Assembly: GCA_030847615.1 (NCBI GenBank)
Contig: JAUMIR010000002.1
Coordinates: 234,689,809 to 234,753,808 of the forward strand
Source: Gambelia wislizenii
Lineage: Eukaryota > Chordata > Lepidosauria > Squamata > Crotaphytidae
Reading direction: 5' to 3'
DNA length: 64,000 nt
The notes beneath the pieces are model-generated. The model did no database searches, was not told the origin of the DNA, and saw only the letters and a program-made list of their open reading frames with translations. Shown one piece after another: positions 10,901 to 25,900 of the stretch; position 1 is the stretch's first letter, and every line of letters begins with the position of its first letter. The position numbers were made by a program, and so were the translations under genes.

Positions 10901-13900
10901 GCAGGGCTCCAAGTTGGGGACAAGATGTGATAAATTGCCCATGTAGATAACCCCTATGGCATAAATCTACTTGTGAGTCCCAACTACACTAGGCCCATTG
11001 AATCAGCTGCAACCTGCTAAGTCAACACTTATGTAAATTTCATTGATTCAATGAGTCTACTCTAGTTGAGACTAACAACTGGATTTGGGCATAGGAGAGT
11101 TTTAACATCAGCATATGCACAAGATATCCTACATATGCTAAGAATGAGTCAACCTCTCTTTAGAAGTCACAATTGTAACTAGAACTGGCATTGCTGTGTG
11201 TTGTATCCTCATCCTTCCCACCAAGCAAAGGGAACAGTAGGTGGTGCCACACTTTGAAAGGAGGGCAGAGGCCATAGCTCAGTGGGAGAGGGTTTTTTGC
11301 ATTAGGAAGATCCAAGGTTCAACCCTTTGCATCTCCATGTAAAAGAATCTCAGGATAATAGGCCAGAGCAGGTGTCTGTCTGAGATCCTAAGGAAACACT
11401 GGCCAGACAGAATGGATCAGAATAGGAGACCTTCAGATGTCAGTAGACAGTTGCAGATCTTGCAATGATCCTTCACCACTAGCTAGGTCTGTTGGGCTGG
11501 TGGGATTTGGACTCCCAACTACAGCTGGAAGGCCACATGGTCTCTACTCTTGAATGGATGACGCTAATCTAAATGGAGCAATCATCTGACTCTGTGAAAG
11601 GTGGCTTCTTGTATCAAAGGAGGGACCACATTTGAGCGGCAGTGCACTTGCTTTGAATGTAGAACATCCCCAAGCTCAGTCCCTGGCACCTCTAGTCCAA
11701 AGGATTACTGCTAGCTAATGGGAGAGACCTCTCTCTGCCTGAGATTCTGGGGAGCTGATGCCATGCAGGGTAGACAATATTAACCTAGACAGACCAATGT
11801 TCTCACTCAATATAACATGGCTTCATATATAGCAGGGACCAATATATTGCAGGTGTTTCTTGAGGAGGCAATCTCACATCCATTTGCCCTCTACACCCTA
11901 TCCTTGCTGAGCCTGCAGCTACTTATGACCAATAAATGCTCAGAAGAGCCAACGATTACTAGTCATTTGGCACAGATGTCAATGACTAATGTAATCGCTC
12001 AGTTATCGGATCTATATTCTCCTGTAGTGCAATGCAAAGGGTGCAATGCAAATACCAGAGAGGAAGGGTGTATTGCTGAACATCTGGACTTCAAAAACTC
12101 CCATTCATTAATCAAAAGTATGTTTCTCTGGGTCACACTGTTTGCATTGCCTCTATGTGGATGTTTGCTGAAGCCACCCTGCCTTAAAGGCAAACAAACA
12201 TGATGGGGAGTGATTCACAATGGCTTATCTCTCCTTTTGTGAAAGCTCTTTGGTTAATTCATCATGAAATATCCAGCCCTTGCAGGCACCTATCAGCACA
12301 ATTACTTCTTCTTTTCTTTTCTTTTCTTTTTTCTCAGCAAACTGTCAATGCTTACCAGAGGACAGAAAAAGAGCCAGTGGAAGAGAAAACCTCCTGGGGA
12401 GGACCATCATGGCATCAGCTTTGTAGTTCAGGAGGGCTAAACCAAATGGAAAGGAGGAACCCTGACAGATGCTTTGATCGTGATTTCCTGCATGGCAGGG
12501 GGTTGGACTGGATGGCCCTCATGGTCTCTTCCAACTCTACAATTCTATGTTTCTATGAACTCTGAAGAGCACCTCTCATCAATGTGGGTTTTTTTTAACA
12601 GACTACTTTGTAATACCTTCAGATGACTTCATTTTCCTCTGAGACTGGAAGAAAAGGGAGGCATTTATACCCTTTCCCCACACCATTTCCTAATTGAAAT
12701 CAATCCCCAAAGCTTTTGTTAGCCTTCCAGTATATATGGCATGCTACATGTTACATGGCTGGAGGAAATCCAGGAATCAGGCACAGGTGGCAAAATCAGG
12801 ATTGTAGATCTGGTCTATGGTCTCTCTACTCTTAACTCAAAACATCCTTCTCCCCAACCATTCTCCCTGGTTGCACCCCCTGGAGTATATTGCACACCAC
12901 ATTGTGATGGGCAGCTACATGTCCCTTTGAAAAGAATTGGATAAATTCATGTGGGCAAATTGGGTCAAAAGCAGGGAGTAATTTGGTACCACATATAAGT
13001 ATATGTGGGGGGGTTAAACTCACAGGATATGTAGGGAGAGCGACCCATTTGGATTGGGCAACTGAGGAGAGGAGACCCTGTTGCATTTGCTTTTGCTCAG
13101 TGTGTTAGAGCCCCATTGCTAAAGTCATTCCACCTAGTTCCACATAAAACTGCAAATGTTGGAGTCTGCATGAACATTAATACACTTGCAAGGTATGTTT
13201 CTCCTAGCATACACATTTTATATGCACTTTTTCAAATGGACTTAGTGTCCCCACAGTATACAGTGGGTTTCTGTGCACTTTTTCCAGAGCTCTTATGAGG
13301 AAAAGTGGAGTATACATTCAAATCATGAGAACAGTAAAACCACAGCGACACTTGTGTGCACATATTTCAATGCAGAACTTGAATGCGGTTTTTAGAAAAG
13401 TGCAGATATTGAAGGGCATCTGCATTTCAGCTCAGGTATAAATTCAGGAAGTGTAAATTAGTCAAGTTTGCACCAAAATGTGAACTGAAAAAAATCCTCC
13501 CCTGTCCTAATCCCACCCTGCCGATAATCTGTTAACTCAGAATATGTCTTGCAGCATGAAAGACATGTTGAGTTCCTACTGCCTGCTCACCTGATTTTTC
13601 ACATTTTCAATCTCAGCCTGAAGCCTCTGGATTGTGCGGTTAAGCTCTGCAATCTCTGTCTTGGTGGATCTCAGGTCATCTCCATGCTTTCCAGCAGTGG
13701 CCTGCAGGGCCTCATACTGAGGGTAAAAACAGAAAAGATGTTACAGGACATAATTGGCCACCCAATCAATATAAAAGCATACAACTAACATTCCCAGCCA
13801 TTTTCCCTTCTAAATCCCACTTTCCCAGCACAGCTCACCTTGCTTTGATACCAAGTCTCTGCCTCGATCCTACTCTTGTTAGCAATCTCCTCATATTGAG

Positions 13901-16900
13901 CTTTGACCTCGGCAATGATGCTGTCCAGGTCCAGGTTTCGGTTGTTGTCCATTTGAAGGATGACTGAAGTATCAGAGATCTGGTTCTGCAGCTCACGCAG
14001 TTCCTGGAAAATTAAAAAGATACATGCATTAGCTGTTCACAATCCTTCTGAGCCTTTTGCCTTTACTTCAGGTCACGAATCATTAGGATGTATAGCAATA
14101 CAACCATCTGGAGATCAAGTGAAGAATTGGATAGAACCCTTAGATCTTGATTCCAAGCTTGCCTACCCTATCAAATGCCAATGAAATCTTCAATGGGGGT
14201 TGTACAACTATGAAGACAATTTCCCATCAAGGTCTGGGCCTACCCATCCCTTCTGTCTGACAGTGGATTTAAATATTCTCCTTATACAGATTCTTTCTTG
14301 AATGAATGAATGAGAGAGTATATCATGGCTAAGAGCCAAAGAATTATGTATCCTGAGCAGACACTGTCTATTGTGAGGAACAGAGGGAAGGTTACCCTGC
14401 CTGCTTTTTTTGTTTTTTTAACCTGAACTGCCTGTCCCCACCAAGAGTCAATACAACTTCCTATTTTATATAAGTTCCGCCTTAGAGGGTTTATTAGGAA
14501 ATGAGATGATGAGTGGAATTGTATTCTCTATGGGGCGAGTGGAACCCTATCAGTTCTGCTCCAAAAATGTTCAGCAAAACCAGGAATGAATCCATTCAGC
14601 TCCAAACAATCTGGATCTACCCATGTCCCACTACTCCTCTTTCTCCATTTATGCCCAAAGCCTCCTTTGTGGAAAAAGACATTCCTTTCCCTGCCCTAGA
14701 ATTTTTACACAGTTTTTTCCCCAGAATGTACACATTTTCATATTTATTTGCTAATCTACATATTTTTGCATGCATTTTTACACTGACTAAGGCCAAATCC
14801 ACACTACACAAATAATCCAGTTTGAAACTGGATGATTTGCTATGGCTCTTTCCTATGGAATCCTGGGATTTGTAGTTTGGTGAAGCATCAGTACTCTTTG
14901 GCAGAGAAGGCGAAAGACCTTGTAAAACTCCAAATCCCAGGATTACATAGGAAGGAGCCATGCAAATAATCCAGTTTCACACTGGATTATTTGTGTAGTG
15001 TGGATTTGGCCTAAAGCATGTTTATGGGACTAAAGAAGAAGAAGAAGTTGTAGTGGTAGCAGTAGTAGTAGTAATAGTAGTAGTGTGCATTTTAGTCATG
15101 CATACTTTGGAAATGGGAGCATGTCCATATTTGTTGCCCTCTGAAAAGCAGCACACACCTTGCAGATGATACAAGATGTGTCACATTCTGTTGGAGTCTC
15201 ATCAGGGGTGAAATGGGTGTTCCTATAAAATAGGGGTAGGAATTATGCAGCCCTCCAGGTGTTGTTGTATTGCAGCTCCCAGCATTACTCACTAGTGTCT
15301 ATGCAGACTAGGGCTCATGGGACTTGCAGTCCAACAGCATGTGGACAGTCGCACTTGACCCACCCCTGTTACACACACCAAACCCTGCCCCCAAATCCAA
15401 ACCATTTCCTTCCTACCTGTAATGGTATTTTCTTCTGCATGTGATTAATCGTGTACAGAGAATAATGGGGACCAGTGTCCCACTGAAGCCTTGGCATTAG
15501 TATTAACAGAGAATTGGCGTAGGCATGGAAGTAATTTTTCCTCCTCTTCCTGCTGAAATGCATCCAGCACTGACCTCATCCCATCACCAGAACAGCAATA
15601 TTAACACAATAACTTGGATAAATTCCCTGTGACTCTTGCCTATTGCACAGAAGCACCAGATGTGCTTAGCGAATGCTTAGAGTCTTCTTTGCAACAAAAC
15701 CTGAGCTAGCCTGGGAGCCATTTGTACATTTTACAAAGCCAAGGCTAAGGCTGGCAAAGAGCCTGGGTTCTGTGAGTCAAAGGGATGTGAGTACAGTGAA
15801 GAGTAAACAGCCATGGTTATAATTCTATAATATCTTCAGTGCTTGAAGCTTTCATCATAGAGCTTCCTCATCATTGAGGAGAAACCATCATCATTTGCCT
15901 TCAATGGCTTTGCAAGTTTCAATTAATTTATAAGAGGGAAAGTGGATTTCTCAGTGAAACAGCTTCAGCCTGTCCTGTTCGCATTGTGATGCTTCTCACA
16001 AAAGCCTTTATAGCTTAATCCTTTGTGGGTCTTTTCATGCAGCACCCTGCAAATGACAGCGAGTCTATCTAATCAAAGGGTGAGTTAACCATTGTCCAAT
16101 GAACACTATGAAATAGGGCCCAAGCCAGACTGAAAGTCACACCTAAATGATCCAAGTCCAAACCACCTTAATCTGTTTCAGGTCCCCGAGGTGTTCACAA
16201 AAGAAAGAAGACGGCACAGAGAATATTACTTACGGCTTCATAGAGTGATCTCAGGAAGTTTATTTCATCAGTGAGTCCATCCACCTTGGCCTCCAGCTCC
16301 ACTTTATTCATGTATGAAGCATCAACATCCTAAAAGTAAGCAAGCAAGTGAGCAAACATCACCATAAAGCTGGGTGAGATTTTGAAGGACTGGTCAAGAA
16401 GAAGGGGAGGTGGAGGCTGCCACCACCTGCAACTCAGGAAGAATATCCTCTCCGTGTTCTATAAACTCATCACTTCCACAATAAAAGCAATTGGCTTAAA
16501 ACCTGTGGCTAGTCTCCAACTACAGACCCAATGAATCAATGAAATTGATGTGTTGACTCATCAAGTTTTCCCATTGATTCAATGGGTCTAGTGTGGTTGG
16601 GATTATCCATTGGATTATGCCACTGCCCCCTATTGGTAATATGAAACTGTCCTAGTGAGACAAATTACACCTTACTCTAGAGGCACAGATTTCAGCTACA
16701 CCCATGCTTTTTTCCCCACTAATCTCAGATGCATGGTTCCTGTCAAAATTGCTGCAAGTGTGGTGGGGAAGAATATCCCTTTTTTTGCAAGCCAAGATGA
16801 GGACAAAGCAAAGATATAAAATGTGCCCACCAACATGAGTGGAAACTTGTCTATGCCTCATAGCTGTGCTGCAGCTAGGATGTTGCTCTGACCTGGAGGT

Positions 16901-19900
16901 GAGAGAAAGGAATGGGAAGGGAAGAATATAGTTTCCCCACCCTTGCAATGTAGGAGATTTTCAGACCGCGTTTTACCGTGGCTCATGCGGGAGGAGCTTC
17001 CGGGAGAGAGACGGCGGTCTTGCGCAGCAGAGGGTCGTTTTCGGACGCCGCCGTCCCTCTCCCAAAACCATCCGTGTCACTTCCGTGAAGCTTCGGAAGC
17101 CGCAGAGCCATATTTTAATCACGGAGGTTGCCCGTGATTAAAATATGGCGCTGAGGCTTCCAAAGGTTCACGGAAGTGACACGGATGGTTTCGGGAGAGG
17201 GACGGTGGCATCCGAAAATGACCCTCTGCCGCGCAAGACCACCGTCCCTCTCCCGGAAGCTCCTCCCGCATGAGCCACAGTAAAACGCGGTCTGAAAATC
17301 TCCGTAGTCTCAATGACAAACCCTCCAATGTCCATAATGCATTAAAGAAAAAATGAACAGTGCTGAACACTGAGCATAAGAAAGATCTGAGGAACCTGTG
17401 GATCTCACTGGACTCAAGTGAGCTTGGCCAACAGGAAGGGATCATGGGAATAATAGTTTGTCAACCTGCTAGGCTTCCCTAGCCCTGAAAGAATGTGCAC
17501 TTTGGTCCTTTGTCCACCCCCAACATGACCACTGACCTCTTTGACCTTGGGAAAACCACCTGTCCTTTCTCTTGTGTCTTTTATCCTTCTTTGCTCCCTT
17601 GTCTGTTTGGTATGTAAACATGGGAAGAAAAGGCTCATGGCTACACAATGGAAATGTTGCTTTAGGTGCCCAGCCCAAATCAGGAAGTACATACAGTGCT
17701 CAGTGTAATTAACTATATCTATTAGTGTGCAACCATTTCTTTAAACGACACCTTCTGCTCCAATGGAAGTCAAAGGCTGAAGAACCATCCTTGGTGAATG
17801 GAGAAAAAACAGTTCTCTGTTGGATCATCCCATCTCCCCACTGTCCTTAAAAAAAGTAGTCCTCGTATATTAATGAGCTGACTAAGTATTCATACACATG
17901 GAAACAGCAAATGGGGTAAAACAACAACAACTGCAATTGTAGACCATAGGGATGTAATTTCTCAAAAAGATTGTTCTCAAAGTGAGTTAGAATTAATTTT
18001 AGAAATTTTCTTCCTGTTGTAAGAAAGGCTTTGAAAACTGCACAGCTTTCAAGGACTACTCACAATTCAGGACTTTTTCTTCACAAAACTTGTATGTGGT
18101 GGTTTTGCACAGAAAAGAGCATTTATTTTGAAAGGAAACAGCTTCTTCTGTACATAAAATAATATTTGTATTACTTTCTGCATAGAAAATGATGTTTCCT
18201 GCACAACAAAATCCATATGTCAATTTTGCGCAGAAAAACTCCCAAAATGCAAAGATTCTCATTGATCCAGGATTGTTCTTGTAATGGTTTCCTGACCTTT
18301 GAGAAACATGATTTTGAAACATTTTTAAAAATATTTTCAAAAATCTTTTTCATCCCTAGTGAACTGTGGAGATTTTCTGAATATTTAAAACTTCTTTTCA
18401 TACATAGAGGACTCTACTACTTTGTAATGTGGGTGGGTATGGAATTACATGATTGAATACTTCCGCTGGGGAAAATCCCTGCACCCAGACAATGAGCTTA
18501 TCTCATAGGGCTACAATTGTGCAGTGTGAAAGGGCCCCAATTGCCAGGGGTGGTGTGAACCAAAAGTCTCCAAGAAAACAGAAAGTGTTTCTCACTCACC
18601 TTCTTGAGCACAACAAAGTCATTCTCGGCTGTTGTGCGCTTATTGATTTCATCTTCATATCTGTTGGGAAGGCAGAATGAAATAGATTGTTTAAACCTAC
18701 TGATAGAACCAGCTAGAAAGCAACAACACCCAAACTTGGAGTGAAGATCTCTTCCCAAAGAGATGAATAATGTTAACAGTAGGATCCTCCTCCTCTTTCA
18801 ATACAAAACAACCCCCCTCCTTTCCCTCCAATTTGTAGGAAAAACAAACTGTACATTTAAACATCATTTTTTATCTCAGATTCTTAAGATTTGGAAGCTA
18901 ACAATAATTAAGCTGTGGCTACAGCTTTTAAAAGCTAACAGTACAAGCATAAGCAGAATTACTGTATATCCCACTGGATTCAAGAGGCACTCCTTTCAGT
19001 TAAGTGTGTATTATAGCAGTATTCCTCAACTTGGCACTCTCCAAATGTGTTGGCTTCCCATCAACCTCAACGTACAACTCACATCATCCTCGACCTAAAA
19101 AGGCCATTGCCCTACTGGCTAAGGATGGTATGTATGAGAGGATTTGGTTAGGGCAAGGCTAATGCATAAGACTGCAACACACACTGCTAAAAACATATAT
19201 AACCAAGACACAGACAGCCCCTACTGGGTTAGAGGAATAGAGTACCAATGTTTTAAATTCTGAGCTAGCTGTTGGCATTGGTTGGTGCTGGCAGCAAAGG
19301 TCATCAAATATACATCCTTACTTGCTGCATGATAAATCTGTTTGCTTGCCCATGCTAAGCAACCTGGCCAAACAGGAACGCAGCAGATCTTTGCTTCATT
19401 TTCAGGAGCAGAATTTCATACTTCCAGGTGAGCATCCAAAATGCAGTAACCATTTCCAAACTATTATAGTGGATTCTGAGGCAGTGGGATGGTGGCTGAA
19501 CACCTAGGCTGCTGCCACACTGCAGAAATAATGCAGTTTGCAGGAATCCTGGGATTTGTAGTTTTTGTGGCACCAAATCTCTCTGACAGAGAAGGCTAAA
19601 TATCTCCCGAAGCTACAAATCCCATAATTCCATAGCACTGAGCTGTGGCAGTTAAAGCAGTGTCAAACTGCGCAGTGTGGCAGCAGCCATTGTTTTATTA
19701 CAAACTGTTTTTCACAGCTTGGACCAGTATTGCAGAATAGGGAAAGAGGCACAATAACAAAGATCAAGAAGACTACCAAGATGGTCTGTGCTTTGTAGGG
19801 GGTGAGAGTAGTGAGTGATATGCTGGCAAACTCTGCTTTCATGGAACTTAGATGCCCTGGTTAAAATCTGGATAGAAGTAGATAAAATCTCCCTCCCTCT

Positions 19901-22900
19901 CCCTCAGGTAGAAATAGTTCCAGAAACAATGCTGCAATCCTGATTCCTCACCTCAACCTCTCCAACTAACTGATTAAGCAAATAAGCATAGACAAGCATA
20001 AAGATTCACACAAGCAAAACTAATATGGCAAACCCCCGCCCCAGGTGCTTAGAAGACTCTGAGGGTCAGATTGGATGTTAGGGGAGAGGAAAGAGCCAAG
20101 AATGTAATCCTGTTTCATAGAAAAAGAAGAAACTGTTCTCCCTCCCTCCCCGCCTCCTCACCAGCCACCAGCTCTTAATTCTTGCTAAGGTTAACTGGTT
20201 AGACAACAATCCTAAGTATAAAGGCCCAGGGGCTTCAATGGAGCTCAGTTTCAATATTTGCCAATACTATTGCACAAACTAGAAAGGCAAAAAATAGAAC
20301 TATCTTTCTCTCTTGCTTCAGTGCTGCCAAAACCATGTTTGCTTGGCTGTTCCTGCTTTTCTCCCAGCCTGCCAACGTCCTTTAACAAGGATGTTGGCAG
20401 TTAAAAAGAGATAGAGAGAGGAGGGAGGGAAGGAGGGAAGAAAAAAGTGTTCAAAGGTCTATGCTTCCTCTATGGGCGATGCCACACCCTGGAAGCCAGG
20501 TTCCTCTGTGTCACTGATACTGTTTCTTTTAATGGACTTTGCCTTTACTTCATTGGTTGGGACTCTAAAGAGGCCCTTTATGATAGTACTTCTGACGTAG
20601 TTTTTATAAATGGTAGTAGTAGCAGCAACAGCAGTTACAACTACCACTACTAGTAGTAGTAGCAGGAGGAAGCAGCATTACTAGCACTACTACTATATCT
20701 ATTCTAGACCCTAAAGGGCATTGAGTCAGCATCACACTGAGCAAATCAGTCAGTTATGTATGCTCTCACATTCAAATGTTGACAACTTTGGCTGATTGTG
20801 ATCAAAATCCAAGTGAAACGAAATTTTCACCCATCCTTAATGGTAGGGAAATCTGTAATTTTTGCTATCTTTCACATTCATGTTTTCTGGACTGGAGAAA
20901 CCAAGACCAAAAAAAAAAAACCTTAAAGGAGAGTCGCATCTATCCCTTGCTAGCACAGATGATAGAAAAATATACACAGCTGTTGCTCAGCCTGAAAGGA
21001 CTACAATGTGGCCATTGTGGTGTTATTCTGTTTTAACGTCTAAACAACTCTTCAGCATAGGCTCAGCTGAGAAACAGTGCTCCAAAGTACCTTATAGCTG
21101 TTTGCTTGACAACACAATTTGCATGCTAGAACAGTATCCTCTTGATACAGAAACAGTTGCTGCATGTATAGGGAAGGGTTGAGGAAGTTACTTTTTTTGT
21201 TCTGCAACCTCCAGAACTCTCTAGCCAGTTTGGCCTTGGTATTACTTCTGGTCTGACCCAGCCAAATTTAGCCCTTGGCTTTCTGAGCACCGTCCCAGGT
21301 CCTGCCTAGATAAAATGATGATGCAGGTGATATGGATATGAATATAGATACATGAATTGGTAAATGCAAATTATATTTTAAAAAATCTGCCTTTTTAGTC
21401 TTCTCCTCTTTTTGGGGGGGGTGTTAATGAAGTTCCTATTTTTTGACAAGTGGACACCCTGGCAATGGTTGCTCTCTCCATAGCGATTTTAATCCACTGT
21501 GGAACTCTCTTGTATATATCAGTACAATCAGTACAATATCAAGTCCATATCAGAGCTGCCATTTTCAGATGGAAGACCAGAGTTGAGAAAAAAGGGATGT
21601 TCCCAAGGCCACAAAACAAATTTATGGCAAAGAGGCACATCTGAAGAACTCCAGGACCCTGCTGTGTTACTCCTAGGTCCACCAACCTGACCATTTGATT
21701 TTGCTATTGTATCCCACCTCCTGGCCCTCCAAGGTTGCTTTCACACTTTTAAATCACCTTCCTTTTAAATTGCACGCACAGACCTTGCATTGGCTGAAGG
21801 GTACATTTCCTTTCTTTTCAGAATTGTCTGCCATATCAATAGCACTTCTGTGTGATGTGAAAAATTCTAAGGGACTGTCAAAATGGACTAATCTATGCTG
21901 GAGACGTTAAACTCTCATGGCCCTCCTCAGACCCTCACACCAAAGAATCTTGGGAATTACAGTTTGCAAGGCTGCCTCAAGACATTTTATAGCCGGAGGC
22001 AAAGGACACAATACTATCTCAGTATTATCCATCCAGAAGCTGGCTGGGCTGGTATTTGAAATACTACCCATGGGGTAATGTCTTCCAACACACCTCAGGG
22101 CACCAGGACAGTTTAGGGGGTGGGAAACAGGTTGTGTGGCAAACACAGCTTTAACATCCAAGAGAAGGACAGGGAGTTCAGGTGATAAAACTGGAGGGGG
22201 GGATTGTGCCACGGTTGGGCTCTTCCCCACCCACCACCCACATCTCCGCCAGCAGAGGTGGTTTGCCTCCCTCTGCCTAATGCCAGGACTGGCCCTGACA
22301 ATGGGGTGAGGATGCTCACACTCTTAACACAAACCTAATTCCCAGGTTTCTCTGAGAAGGCGAGGGGAAAGGAGGGACACTTTAACTATGCCATAGAAAG
22401 GCACCTTTTCGTCACATGTGGAAGGACTCTCTGGTTGAAAGGCAGGGGCACTTTCATTAAAATGATTAATAATGTAGTAACCCCAACTCAGCCTTTCCCA
22501 ACTTCCCACTCCTCTGCCTCCCGTTCACTCCTAGTTATACCAGCTATAATATTGTGGCTGCGCCTGGAGCAGGATTATTCATTATTGACTTTTCTCCTCT
22601 GTAGGGACACACCCTGGGGGTTTATCAGGGCTGTTTGCTTTCCATTCCTGTCTGACCCAGTTAGCCAACTCATATATTTTAAAAAATAACAATTACGGGT
22701 GTGTCTGGGGCAGGGGGGAGAATGGGTGAGGAGCTGGCCCTCCTTGGGCTCTCCCTAGGAGGCAGAGGGAACTCTTAATCCAGAGCAACGGCCAGCCTTT
22801 GCTCTTCTTGTCTCCATAGAGCTCTTTTTCATAACAGCAGGCAGGTCTTTTGTTCAATGCGCTGTTGTCGATGGATACAGTGTTTAACACCCCCCCCCCA

Positions 22901-25900
22901 ACTCTTAGTAGTCCTTTGCCAAGAGAAAGAGAGAGAGCAAAGAAGGGAAGAACAACCTTTCACTCAATGAATACAATTTTTTTTTTAAAAAAACTGTTTG
23001 CACAAAGAAACTAATCCCAGTTGTAGGGACACCCACATGTACACTTTGCTTTTTCAGTGCGTGCATTAAATCAGCATATGGGTGTACATTTAAAAATCTA
23101 ATTTCCTATGGCTTTATACAACACCACTTGGCTAGGTCCAAGTTCAAGTTCTGCAGAATCTGTGTGGTGAGGCAGTAGCAAAAGAGATTGGGAAACCTCT
23201 TTTTTTTTTTAACAAAAGCTCCCAGGATGCCAGCTCCCACTGCTCATGTTGACTGGAGAATTCTAGGGGTTTTAAGCTAAAACAGGAATGTTTCCTACAT
23301 CTAATCAGTTCACAGATATTGGGATTTGACCTTGGGAGGTGTAGGACAAAATCCTCACTCAGCCACAAAGATGATCTCGGGCCAGCTACTTTCTCCGAGT
23401 TTAATCAAGAAGACAAAAGAAGTGTGTGTGTGTGCTTTGTTTGCTGCCCAGAAGTCCTTGAAATAATTTAAACTGGAATATCCCACATATAGCACAAAGA
23501 GCAAAGGGTGTAATTGTTCACTGTCGGGACTGCTGCACCTTTTGCAAATTCATACATCAGGAAATCTTTGGCAAGCAGACTTTTACAAAACCTTGAATCA
23601 TTTTGATGGGGGAAGGAGAGAGTTTTAGTTTAGTCTTGCATAACTGCTTTCAATGAGCAAAGAGCTGTGTGTAGGAGTGGGGAGGAACTATGAAGAATAT
23701 GATTTCCCATTTCAAATCTGAAATGCTACAGTTCAAAACTGGCTGGCCGTGTCACACCCATATACTATTTTGGCATAAGTGAAGGGGCCCTCAGGCTTGA
23801 TATTTAGAAGGCCAAGCATGCTGATGTCTGTAATATCTCTTGTTCCATACAGATAAAATGCTGCAGAATTCTAACAGTTCTATACCTAAATATTTCTAAA
23901 TAATTTGACCCCCTCTTTTTTAAATACCTAAGCAAATGTGACATTAATCAATTATCTTGTTCTTTTTTAAAAAAGTAAGCCCCAAGAAGGCCCCTCCCTC
24001 TAATATGTTACTCTTTCTTAATGGTTGTACAGTATTACAGGTGTGGTTGGGGAGGACTCAGGAGAGAGCTTTCTCTGTGGCTGCTCCTAAACTGTGGAAC
24101 TCCCTTCCACCGGAGGTCTGGTTGACCTCCTCCCTGCTCTCTTTTTGTTGGCAGTTGAAGACATTTTTATTTAGGCAGGGGTTTGAAATGTGAATTTTAC
24201 TTGGTTGCTTGCTGTTTAATGTTGCATTTTTATCAATTTTATGTTTTAATTAAGTGTTTTAACTATACAGTATTTCAATAATGGAAATTTAATTCTTTTT
24301 TTAACTTTTGTAACTTGTGAGGTTTTAGTTGTATTTTTTAACTATTGTAACCCACCTTGAATCCCATCTTGGGAGAAAGGCAGGAAATAAATCCAATAAA
24401 TAAATAAATTGCCATTTCCCCTCTCAACCTCTTCTAGCCTTCCTTTCAACAACCATTTCATTCAGCAGTTCTCACACTTTAGACTTCTAGAGGTTCTGGA
24501 CCTCAGGTCCCAGAACCCCTTGCCAATGGCAAAATGGCTTCTGTGAGTTAAAGTCCAAAATACCTGGATGACCAAAGTCTGAGAACCCTGTTTTAGTATT
24601 CTTTCTACCTGTTCCAGGCAGAATTCAACTTGTATGACCCCATGTAACCATGATGAGGTTTCCAGATAAAGTTCACCAGCCACTTGTACACAACAGCCCA
24701 TGTTTCAATATTCTTAACATAAAATGCTTAACATAATGCATCTGAGAGTGGTATTTACCCTCTTTGTAATCAAATAATATTGGAGAACTATAGAAATCAT
24801 CTTATGTTCAACTCACAATCCAAGGGCTTTCCCTTCCTCTGATATTTCAGGTGACCACAAACATAGCTGCCAAATCTACACCATCCATCGTCTAAAGTTA
24901 TAGTTGAGTAACAGCATTCTTCCCTGTCTAGACTCTTGCCTTTCTCTTAATCTGATGTTACAACACCTTTACATCAGCACAATCCTACTACTTTTCTTGA
25001 GGTCACTTACAAAAGTATTGAATAAAAGTGGCCCACCTGCTACATGATGCTGAATGATCCCTGAAGATCTCTATGGCCAGCTATCTACAATTTGGAAGCT
25101 AGCTGAACAAAAAGACCAGGGACAAGAATGGGAAGCAATGCAGTGAGCATTATCCCATAGTTAACACACTGTCTCAGTCCTGTGTGCAAGATGTTGCATC
25201 AGCAGTCATATTGGGATTCTCCCTGCCATGCATGCAGACAGTCTTTGAATATTCATGGAAACAGGTTTGAGACTGAAAAGGAGAACTTCAGATGCTATGA
25301 ACATGCACGAAGTGCATCTTCCCAGACCCTTGAAAAATCACCCAGCAGAAAATACCCTAAAACCAAGCCTATAGTTGCATTTGTGAATTTTAAATCCATC
25401 CTCTAGACCAGTGGTAACCAAACTTTGGTCCTCTAGGTCTTTTGGACTACACCTCCCAGAAGCGGCAGCCAGCTTGGCCAACAGTAAGGAATTCTGGGAG
25501 CTAAAGTCCAAAACATCTGGAGGACCAAAGTTTGTGAACCACTGCTCTAGATCTTCAATGGAGTTCCTCCCTGACCGTGCTAACACATCTCCTGCATGTG
25601 CTAGAAGAGGCATGAAACCCTCACACTGAATAGCATGCAATTAGTCTAAGGGTGAAGCCCAGCAAGGATATCACACTCCAATCATTTTGTCCTTGCATGC
25701 AAGAATGAAAAACATGAAAAATCTTCTCCCTACTGGATAAGCATATGAGAGGATGGATGATTTTTAGATGATTTTTCACATTCGGGGGGGGGACTTTTTG
25801 TGAAAATTTCTTAAGATGATTGGGTTTTTTTGTGAAAAAAAAACATTGTACCTGTTTCTAGGTTGGCAATTTTCAGCACACTTGTTTGGGAGTCAACTTC

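Noticed and set aside
11265..11340. Possible tRNA gene (A and B boxes)
   Set aside because: The stems do not pair well and a SINE body follows, so it is a SINE head.
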